DNA of 64,000 nucleotides from an uncultured Myxococcales bacterium. Its GTDB lineage: Bacteria; Myxococcota_A; UBA9042. Location of the stretch: positions 40,289 to 104,288 of the forward strand of contig CAISBR010000206.1 of NCBI GenBank assembly GCA_903883645.1, given 5' to 3'. This document shows, piece by piece, positions 17,958 through 25,420 of this stretch. A program made the translations under genes and the position numbers. Under the pieces are notes generated by a model that had not been told where the DNA came from, ran no database searches, and saw only the letters and a list, made by a program, of their open reading frames with translations. Every line of letters begins with the position of its first letter. The stretch's first letter is position 1.

Positions 17958-20900
17958 GTGAACGTTCGCTGTCCGCATTGTAGTGCCGTATTTTCGGCTG
18001 GCGATCTGCAGACCGGTGCCGCCAAGTCGGTCGAGTGCCCGCTGTGCTTGATGCGTTTCGAAGCGCACGACGAGCAAACCGCCGCCGTACCAGGGCTTTC
18101 CGGTCAGCGGCCGTTGCCGGCTAGCGGGCCCGCGCTTGCGAGCTCCGTACCGGCCGCCAGCCTCACCGTGCAGCTTGGCTCTAGCGCCAACGCTGGGCTG
18201 CCCAGTCCGCCCAAGCCTATCACCACCGTCATCGCCGATGCAGATGCCGATATCGACATCGATTTTGAGGTGCTGCTGTCCGATGCGTCGGACGCGGTGG
18301 ACAAACGGTCGGTGAGCAACCGCACCAATCCCTTTGCCCGCATCGCCGCGCCGCGCTCGGGTGGGCCTGCGGTTCTCGACCAAGAGTCGGTGTTTTTGGG
18401 CGCGCCCCGCCGGCCCAGCCAGCAAGTTGGGCCCCTAGACGGCGCCCTGGGCGATACCACGCGGCGGTCGAGCCAGCTGATGGCATCGGCCCTAGACATG
18501 GCGCCCACACAAGTGCTTTCGCCCGAATCCGTGCTACCGGGCGGAATGCGCGTGCCGGTGCCAAGTGCGGGCGGTAACGCCCAGGAACCCGCAGAAGAAT
18601 CGCTGTTTGAAGCGGGGGCGCAGACCTACACTGCCGACTCCGAGCGCCCGCGCAGTCGCCCCATCGGAGTCGATGCGAGCGACCGTCGGCCGGCGCGCGC
18701 CTCTGCTAACCGCAACAAGGCGAAGAGCAAGGGCAAAGACAAATCGTTCTTCTCGCGAGACCGGTTGATCGGGCTAGCCATGCTGATCGCCGCCGCGGGT
18801 GTGGCTGCGGACTATGCCGGTTTTGGCCTGTTTGCGACCCGTCTGTGGCGGCCCGAGGCGCCAAACAAGACCAAGGCCGCGCGCGCTGTGCCTACCGATT
18901 TGAGCAAGTCGGTGCTGCTCGACGACACGCGCCAGAGCTATGAGCTTGAGCTCGCCCGCCTCGACAAGCTGGCCAAGGTGCGCAAAGACGACGCGCAGGT
19001 GCAAGAGCGGCGCATCGCCCGCTACCTCGACCTGTACGAACGCTACCCGGAGGCCCTAGACGAACCTGAAATTAAAGCTGGTTTTAGCGCACTCAAGCTC
19101 GCAGGCAAGTTGCCCAAGCTGCGATTGACTGCGCTCGAGACCTTGGCCAAAGACGGGCCAGCGGGCGCTCTGGCCAAAGCCGACGAGCTCAAAGCCGGCA
19201 GTGCCGACGATCGAGAACTGCTGGCGCGGCTATACCTTCTTGAGTTTCAACAACGTTTGTTGCGACAAGCCCTGGATCGGCCCGGCCTGACAGCGGCGCC
19301 CGATACCGATCCACTGCGCACCCCGGCTGGCAACGACAAGAATCTGGCGGCGGCCGCGACGTTGCTCGACACCGTGTTGGCTGAGAGCAAGGATCTAGAA
19401 AATATAATAAAGTTCCAGTCTTTGCGGGGTTCCATCGCCGATGCCCAGGGCAAGTACGGCGAAGCCGAAGCGTTGCTGCTGCCGCTGGTGCAAAAGGCGC
19501 CAGAAAACCTAGAAGTGCGCTTGACGCTGGCCTCGGCGCTGCTCGATGACGGCAAGGCGGACCAGGCCCAACCGCACCTCGACAAAGTGACGCTGACCTT
19601 GGTGAGCTCGCCGCAGCCCTGGGTGGCGCGCGAGCAGAACTTGATCGTGACGCGGCAAGCGGGGCGGCGCGGCGACCACGATGCGCAACTCTCGACGTTA
19701 GATGCGGTCCTTGCCGCCAACCCCAGCGACGAGCTGACCACGGTGCGGGTGGCCCGGCTAAACATGCTCGAGCGGCACCTTGACGATGCCAACAAGCGCC
19801 TAACGGCCGGCAAGGCGCAGCAACACTTCAAGTCGGTAGCGTTTGTGGTGGCGATGACCGAGTACTGGCTGGCGGTCAACCGCAATGACGATGCGCTGGC
19901 TGAGATCAGCGAGGCGACCAAGGCGGCTCCAGACTCGCTAGAATTGTTGTACTTGCGTGGTCAGGTCGAAGACAAGCAGTCGCACTATGCCACCGCGCGG
20001 GATTATTTTGCGCAGGTGCTGCAGCGCGAGCCGCGGCACTTGCGGGCGGCGATCCGGCTGGCCGAGCTGCAGTCCGCGGCGGGGCGGCACGACGAATCGC
20101 TGGCCACCCTGCAGCAAGCACGCAAGAATGTGGGCGACGAAGAGAACTTGCTGCGTCTGGCCGCCGAAGAGCTGACCCTGCTCAAGCGCACCGACGAGGC
20201 CCGCAAGTTGCTGGCGCAGCTGCTGCGTGCCCAGCCCGACAACCGCCGTTACCTATTGCGCGCGGCGCAGATGGACCTGGTCGCGGGCAATCCCGACGTC
20301 GCACTCGAGTCGCTCCGCAAGCTGCGGGCCAACAAGGCGCTCGACCGGCAGGCCGCGACCCAAATGGCGATGGCCCTGGCCGACAAAAAGAATTTTGCCG
20401 AGGCGGCCACCACGATCGAGCCCTTTGCCGACGAAGCGCCTGCGGATATCGAGCTGAATACCCTGGCCGGTCGGGTCGAACTCGACGCCGGGCAGATCGA
20501 GAAAGCCAGCGTTTACATTAGCCGCGCGGTGCAGACGGCCAACGGCAAAAGTGCCGAGGCGCTGTTTCAGTACGGTCGGCTCGCTTTCCGCAAAAACGAG
20601 GTCGCGCAAGGGATTACCCGCATCAAGCAGGCCATCGAGGTCGATAGCAGCGCGCATACCTACCGCTTTGAGCTGGCGCGGCAGCTGCTCGAACGCCACC
20701 CCGAGGCTGCGGTGCGCAAGCTGGCCGTCGAACAGCTGCAGACGGTGGTGCACAGTGCCGCGGCGTTTGAGCAGGTGGGCAAGCCCGTGCGTTATCTGCC
20801 CGAAGTACATCGGCTTTTGGCCAAGGCTTACCTTGTTGATCACCAATATCATAAGGCGGTAGCGGCGCTCAAGGCCCTGCTCGAGCTGAAGCCCGACGAC

Positions 20901-21275
20901 TTGGACGCCAAGGCCCAGCTCGGGCGCTGCTTGGTCGAGCAAGGCAACGACGAGGGTGGCGGGATGCTGCGCGATGTGCTGGCGCGCCGGCCGGGCGACG
21001 ATCACGCGGCCATGTACTTGGCGCTTAACCTGCTGAGTCATCGGCAGTACAGCGACGCCTTGCCGCTGCTGCAGCAGGCCGCGGGCTCGGGCGACAAGGA
21101 TCTGGCCGAGGCGTGGTACCACTTGGCGCTGATCTACAAAGAGCGCGAGCAGTTGGCGCAGGCCCTCCGAGCGGTCGATACGTACCTAGAGCACGCGCCG
21201 CGCGACAACTTCTACCGCAGCGATGCGGCCAGCCTAAAGAAATTGCTGCAGAATTCACTGGGCGCCAAGAAGTAG
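17958..21275 (+). CDS. Zinc-ribbon and TPR-repeat membrane protein
   Basis: The 1105-aa product begins with an MJ0042-type zinc ribbon (RCPHCSAVF, then VECPLCLMRF; two CxxC pairs within the first 35 residues). About 230 low-complexity residues follow, then one membrane helix at about 270-292 (LIGLAMLIAAAGVAADYAGFG). The rest is a long array of TPR-like helical repeats (Ala/Leu/Asp-rich, for example DPLRTPAGNDKNLAAAATLL). The layout of a cytoplasmic zinc ribbon and an extracytoplasmic TPR array is common in Myxococcota. It suggests a scaffold, perhaps for gliding, secretion or envelope complexes, but this is inference. The ORF track starts at a TTG (17844). The GTG at 17958 puts the zinc ribbon at the N-terminus and has GGAG about 10 bases upstream. 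Confidence 0.82.
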   Translation: MNVRCPHCSAVFSAGDLQTGAAKSVECPLCLMRFEAHDEQTAAVPGLSGQRPLPASGPALASSVPAASLTVQLGSSANAGLPSPPKPITTVIADADADIDIDFEVLLSDASDAVDKRSVSNRTNPFARIAAPRSGGPAVLDQESVFLGAPRRPSQQVGPLDGALGDTTRRSSQLMASALDMAPTQVLSPESVLPGGMRVPVPSAGGNAQEPAEESLFEAGAQTYTADSERPRSRPIGVDASDRRPARASANRNKAKSKGKDKSFFSRDRLIGLAMLIAAAGVAADYAGFGLFATRLWRPEAPNKTKAARAVPTDLSKSVLLDDTRQSYELELARLDKLAKVRKDDAQVQERRIARYLDLYERYPEALDEPEIKAGFSALKLAGKLPKLRLTALETLAKDGPAGALAKADELKAGSADDRELLARLYLLEFQQRLLRQALDRPGLTAAPDTDPLRTPAGNDKNLAAAATLLDTVLAESKDLENIIKFQSLRGSIADAQGKYGEAEALLLPLVQKAPENLEVRLTLASALLDDGKADQAQPHLDKVTLTLVSSPQPWVAREQNLIVTRQAGRRGDHDAQLSTLDAVLAANPSDELTTVRVARLNMLERHLDDANKRLTAGKAQQHFKSVAFVVAMTEYWLAVNRNDDALAEISEATKAAPDSLELLYLRGQVEDKQSHYATARDYFAQVLQREPRHLRAAIRLAELQSAAGRHDESLATLQQARKNVGDEENLLRLAAEELTLLKRTDEARKLLAQLLRAQPDNRRYLLRAAQMDLVAGNPDVALESLRKLRANKALDRQAATQMAMALADKKNFAEAATTIEPFADEAPADIELNTLAGRVELDAGQIEKASVYISRAVQTANGKSAEALFQYGRLAFRKNEVAQGITRIKQAIEVDSSAHTYRFELARQLLERHPEAAVRKLAVEQLQTVVHSAAAFEQVGKPVRYLPEVHRLLAKAYLVDHQYHKAVAALKALLELKPDDLDAKAQLGRCLVEQGNDEGGGMLRDVLARRPGDDHAAMYLALNLLSHRQYSDALPLLQQAAGSGDKDLAEAWYHLALIYKEREQLAQALRAVDTYLEHAPRDNFYRSDAASLKKLLQNSLGAKK

Positions 21276-21284
21276 AACGAACAG

Positions 21285-23120
21285 CTACTTGCGCGCCCTA
21301 CGCAGCCGCAGCGCCAGCCCCGCCAGCGTCAGCAGCCCGGCCAGTGCCCACGGTGCCTGTTGCCGCGTATGCCCGCCGATGCAACCCGAACTGGGCGTGG
21401 CGATCACCGCATCGCTGGCAGGAGTCGTCCAGCGCTTGGCCGCCGGCTTGAGCACCGTGCCCGACGGCAGCGACGAGGAACCCCACTTGGCCCCCGCAAT
21501 CGCCTGATCGGCCAAGGCAATCTGGCTCGCGTCCACAGCAATCGGCTCGCCGGTCTCGTCGAGTAGCTCAATCGTCAGCGCCGCGGGCGCCTTGGTCATG
21601 CGCGGATCCAGAGCAAGATTAGGCAGATTAGTGCCATCGGTCTGCGTCTGGTTGGCCATCAGCCACGAGCCCATGCCGGCGATGGTGACGCGGTAGCCAT
21701 TTTGCGTGCTGCCGTCGCCCAAGCATACGGGGCCGTAACCGCCCTTGGTTACATTAGAAACGTCGGGTAGCGTGCCGCTAAAGGCGAACACGGGGTCGCG
21801 GGTCATCTCGTCGGGCGAAATGCGCATCACCAGGCGCGAAAAGCGACCTTTGCTGCCGCCGCCGGCGCCGATGCTGGTCAACGTCTTGGTCATATCGCGC
21901 AGCGGTGCAGCGAATTCCGTTTCGAGTTGGGCAGCTAGGGCGGCACCGTCGATCGCGTCAGTGCGCTTGATCAAGGGGCAGGCGGTCAGAGACTTGTAGT
22001 ACGTCAGCGCATCCGCGGTACCAGCCTGCGCCGCAAAGTGGAACAAGGGGTCGATGATCGCCACCGTCTCTTTCGTAATCGGAAAATTGTGTATATACAG
22101 AAGGTTCCAAGCCTCGCAGGTGGTCTTCGCCTTGGCCACGCCCGTGGTATCGATCGCGGTGTAGTCGACCAGCGGCTCTTGGCTAGGGCTGCCATAGGGG
22201 TACTGCGACGGCACGCTGATGATCGTGGGAATTTCGCCTGCAAATTCGGTAATAAACGCCCTACCCGCCGCCTCGTCGATCGCCGCCGCCACCACTTGCT
22301 CGTAGTTTTTGGCACCGTGCAGCACATCGAGCCGCACGGGATTGAGGCGCACATGCAGGTGATTCTTGGGGATTGCCCGCCCCGGACCCGCCACATACAC
22401 CTGGATCGTCGTGTCATTTTCGGCGGCAATCGCCGTCAGCCGCAGCGGCACGCAGGGCTCGGCGTCGTCCATCTCGAGCGAAATGGGCTTGATCTGGTCG
22501 ACCCCCTTGCCGGTCGCCAATTTCACCGCCACGAAGACATCGCCCTTGGCCACGTGATCGGCGAGCACGGTCTTGGCCTTGTCGGGCGTAGCAAAACCGT
22601 TGCTGTTTAGCCATGTTAGCACATCATCGGCGCTTTTAGCCTGGATCACTTGGTAATCGTACGGGCCCACCTGATCGTGCTGCAAAATGGTGACCGTGCC
22701 GCCACCGCCGTTCGACCTATCAAGCGCGGCGCTGGACGCCAACGACGCGTCGCTGCAGCCGATGCTGCCGCCGCCAGAGCTGCAGCCCTCGCTGTTCAAG
22801 CTGTCGAGCTGGAAGCGCGGCGCGGTGCCCAGGTCTAAGCGATCGAATAAATAGCTTGTGCCTACGCCTACTTTGGGCACCTTGGGCAAGGGCAGCACCC
22901 AGCCAAAGCCGTCGGCCGGGCCGCTGTAGCGAATCTCGACCCACACCGTCGACTTCTTGGTGGCGGGGTCGCGCACGAACAGGATGCGCTCGGCGTTTTG
23001 CAGAATCGGCGCCGTGCTGTTGATGGGCGGCACAAAGCAGCCACCGCAGGCCCAGGCCGGCACGCTCAGAGCGCTAAAGGCCACCAGGGCAAGGGCTAGC
23101 AACCGTTTAAACGTCTTCAT
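21285..23120 (-). CDS. DUF2330 family secreted protein with MYXO-CTERM-like tail
   Basis: The 611-aa product has a signal peptide (LLALALVAFSALSVPAWA) followed at once by CGGCFVPP, the hallmark opening of DUF2330. The body continues AERILFVRDPATKKSTVWVEIRYSG and FGWVLPLPKVP, also typical. The C-terminus has GC near PSSGCIGG, then a hydrophobic helix (WALAGLLTLAGLALRL) and a basic end (RRARK). This is the layout of the MYXO-CTERM sorting signal. The protein is therefore probably exported and processed at the cell surface. Its function is unknown. The Met at 23120 is chosen over 23132 because GGAG lies 7 bases before it. The M20-like gene lies immediately upstream (13 bases between the two genes). 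Confidence 0.85.
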   Translation of the reverse strand: MKTFKRLLALALVAFSALSVPAWACGGCFVPPINSTAPILQNAERILFVRDPATKKSTVWVEIRYSGPADGFGWVLPLPKVPKVGVGTSYLFDRLDLGTAPRFQLDSLNSEGCSSGGGSIGCSDASLASSAALDRSNGGGGTVTILQHDQVGPYDYQVIQAKSADDVLTWLNSNGFATPDKAKTVLADHVAKGDVFVAVKLATGKGVDQIKPISLEMDDAEPCVPLRLTAIAAENDTTIQVYVAGPGRAIPKNHLHVRLNPVRLDVLHGAKNYEQVVAAAIDEAAGRAFITEFAGEIPTIISVPSQYPYGSPSQEPLVDYTAIDTTGVAKAKTTCEAWNLLYIHNFPITKETVAIIDPLFHFAAQAGTADALTYYKSLTACPLIKRTDAIDGAALAAQLETEFAAPLRDMTKTLTSIGAGGGSKGRFSRLVMRISPDEMTRDPVFAFSGTLPDVSNVTKGGYGPVCLGDGSTQNGYRVTIAGMGSWLMANQTQTDGTNLPNLALDPRMTKAPAALTIELLDETGEPIAVDASQIALADQAIAGAKWGSSSLPSGTVLKPAAKRWTTPASDAVIATPSSGCIGGHTRQQAPWALAGLLTLAGLALRLRRARK

Positions 23121-23133
23121 GATTCGCTCCATC

Positions 23134-24309
23134 TCAGAAGTTCTTGGCCAGGTTGCCTACCGCTCGCAGCAGCGCCCCCAGGTCGTCGTCGTTGTCGAGC
23201 GCCGGCGTGCGCCACAGCTCGGCGTGATCGGGCAAAAGCGCCACCACTGGCCCGCAATTCTCGTCTTGTCCCACCGCCAGCGGCCGCACCACGCCGGCAA
23301 ACGGCCGCGTCACCGCCGCCACCGCCCACTGCAGGGTCATCGCTGCGGCGCGGTCGCCCAGGTCAAATTCATCGGGCAGCTGCGGCGCCAGCGCGTGCAA
23401 ACACAGACCATCGGGCAGCGTCGCGGCATGGACCGGGCTCGCCAGCGCTTCAGACAGCGAATCCGGCAGCCGATCACCCAGCTGGCCCAGCGCCGACAAG
23501 GCATCGTTAATCGGGAAAAGTAGGCGCAATTCGCCCTCGATCGCCTGCACCGCCACCTGGGTACCCTCGCCGTCGCTCGGCGTCTTGGGCGTGGCCGACG
23601 AGCGCAACACTGCTGAAAATGCGGCATTTTCGCCAGCTTGAATTTTCAGATCGTGCAGCGTCCACGCCGCCGCCGGCCCCAGCGTCGCCAACACCCGGCG
23701 AATGCCCTGCCACGCCTGCCCCAGCGGCGCCTTGCCCGCGATCCGTGCCGTGTGATCGCACGCCGGAAAACGCCAGATATTGCGCGTCCTTGCCATCTCT
23801 AGCCGCACCAGATCCAGCGTCAGGTCCTCGGGCCCACCACCCGCCACCGCCGGACTCAGCACCGCAAGATCCGCATCCGCCGCCTCGGTCGCCAGCAGGT
23901 CCGCGGCAAATTCGGCAGTGCCCATCGCAGGTCCGCGCACATACAACAGCTCCCACGGCCGCTGCGCGTGCGAGGTCAGCAGCCCGTGTAGCACCGCCAG
24001 CCAGGCGATCCCCAGCGCCGGCCCGCCCAGATTTTGCAGCCGCGCCGGCCAGCGTCCACTGGGGTCAGCACCATGAAGACCTGGCAACTCGAGATCAATT
24101 GCCACGACCACCAGGCGTTTTTGCGCGCTGGGCGCCGCCGGCCCAGAGGTACGCACCACCAGCGCATCGCCCCACGGCAGCGCCACCGCCTGCTCGCGCA
24201 CATGGCAACCCGCGGCGAACAGCAAGTCGAGTAAAGCAAAGCGAAATCCAAAAGCATCGCCATGGCGCTGGCGCAGCAGCGTGGCAGCTCGGAGCATATC
24301 AAACGGCAT
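23134..24309 (-). CDS. Degenerate M20-peptidase-like protein
   Basis: The 391-aa sequence follows the general course of M20 (ArgE/DapE-type) zinc peptidases. A segment KRLVVVAIDLELPG stands where the HxD metal motif normally is. GGPALGIAWLAVLHGLL stands for the KGG helix, and LLYVRGPAMGTAEFAADLL for the DEE region. The expected His, Asp and Glu ligands are missing, so it is probably not an active peptidase. There is no signal peptide. It is the gene just upstream of the DUF2330 gene. The fold match is by eye and weak, and a new family is an equal possibility. Confidence 0.55.
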   Translation of the reverse strand: MPFDMLRAATLLRQRHGDAFGFRFALLDLLFAAGCHVREQAVALPWGDALVVRTSGPAAPSAQKRLVVVAIDLELPGLHGADPSGRWPARLQNLGGPALGIAWLAVLHGLLTSHAQRPWELLYVRGPAMGTAEFAADLLATEAADADLAVLSPAVAGGGPEDLTLDLVRLEMARTRNIWRFPACDHTARIAGKAPLGQAWQGIRRVLATLGPAAAWTLHDLKIQAGENAAFSAVLRSSATPKTPSDGEGTQVAVQAIEGELRLLFPINDALSALGQLGDRLPDSLSEALASPVHAATLPDGLCLHALAPQLPDEFDLGDRAAAMTLQWAVAAVTRPFAGVVRPLAVGQDENCGPVVALLPDHAELWRTPALDNDDDLGALLRAVGNLAKNF

Positions 24310-24424
24310 GGCACCTCTCTGCTTAGGTACCTACTCCACGCGCCGCCGAAACTCAAGCGTGTTGACGGCCGCCGGCAACTGCCCGACGCTAGCCGCGAGG
24401 CCCGCAACGTGGCCGCGAGTCGCC

Positions 24425-25420
24425 ATGGCCGGCTTTGCTAACGCCTTGTGCCGCGACGCCCGCATCGAGGTCCCCATCCTCTGCGGTGCTATGTACCCGT
24501 GCAGCAACTGGGAATTGGTCGCAGCGGCCAGCGCTGCCGGAGCCATGGGCATCGTACAGCCGATCGCGTTGACCTATGCCCACGGCGGCGATTTTCGCGA
24601 GAGCTTGCGCAAGATCCACGCGGCGAGCGGCGGCAAACCCATCGGCATGAACCTGCTGGTCGAGGGTTCGAGCCGCATCTACCTCGACCGCATGCGCCGC
24701 TGGCTCGACATCGCACTCGAAGAAGGCGTGCGCTTTTTCGTGTCGTCGCTAGGCCATCCTGGCTGGATTGTCGAGCATGTGCAGCCACTTGGCGGAGTCG
24801 TGTACCACGACGTGACCGAGCGCAAGTGGGCCGAAAAAGCCCGCGATGCCGGCGTGCAAGGTCTGATCGCCGTGAACCAGCGGGCCGGTGGCCACGCCGG
24901 GCAGCTGAGCCAAGAGCAGCTGATCGAAAGCTTGCAACCGCTTGGCTTACCGGTAGTTTGTGCCGGCGGCGTGGGCAATCCGCAGCAGTATGTGCAGGCT
25001 TTGCGCCAGGGCTACGCCGGGGTGCAGATGGGTACGCGCTTTATCGCCACGGCCGAGTGCAGTGCGCACGACGACTACAAACAGGCGATTGTGCAGGCTA
25101 AAAGTGACGATGTGGTGTTGACCGACAAGATCTCGGGCGTGCCCGTGGCGGTGATCAAGACGCCCTATGTCGCGGCGATGGGTACCAAGGCCAATCCGCT
25201 GGCGGCGCGCCTGCTGCGGCATCCGCGGACCAAGCACTATATGCGTCTTTACTATTCGATGGTTACGCTCTTTCGCCTCAAGCGCGTCCACGCCCGCGGC
25301 GCCGGCTACCAGCAGTATTTCTTGGCCGGAAAATCCGTCGACGGCATCGAACGCGTTGAAACGGTGGCCGAAGTGGTCCAAAGCTTCGCTGCCGCTGCGA
25401 ACCAGGAGCTGCCCCGATGA
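24425..25420 (+). CDS. Nitronate monooxygenase / NAD(P)H-dependent flavin oxidoreductase
   Basis: This is a 331-aa TIM-barrel flavoprotein of the 2-nitropropane dioxygenase family. These enzymes use FMN to oxidise nitronates, and related ones are enoyl-reductase-like (FabK). Family features are an N-terminal VPILCGAM strand, GKPIGMNLL near residue 70, and NQRAGGHAG near 150 with the His expected at the catalytic position. VVCAGGVGNPQQY and GVQMGTRF near 180-205 bind the FMN phosphate. The ORF track starts at 24281, but ATG 24425 gives the usual N-terminus. No strong Shine-Dalgarno site is seen. Its stop overlaps the next start as ATGA, so it is coupled to the kinase gene. Confidence 0.9.
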   Translation: MAGFANALCRDARIEVPILCGAMYPCSNWELVAAASAAGAMGIVQPIALTYAHGGDFRESLRKIHAASGGKPIGMNLLVEGSSRIYLDRMRRWLDIALEEGVRFFVSSLGHPGWIVEHVQPLGGVVYHDVTERKWAEKARDAGVQGLIAVNQRAGGHAGQLSQEQLIESLQPLGLPVVCAGGVGNPQQYVQALRQGYAGVQMGTRFIATAECSAHDDYKQAIVQAKSDDVVLTDKISGVPVAVIKTPYVAAMGTKANPLAARLLRHPRTKHYMRLYYSMVTLFRLKRVHARGAGYQQYFLAGKSVDGIERVETVAEVVQSFAAAANQELPR

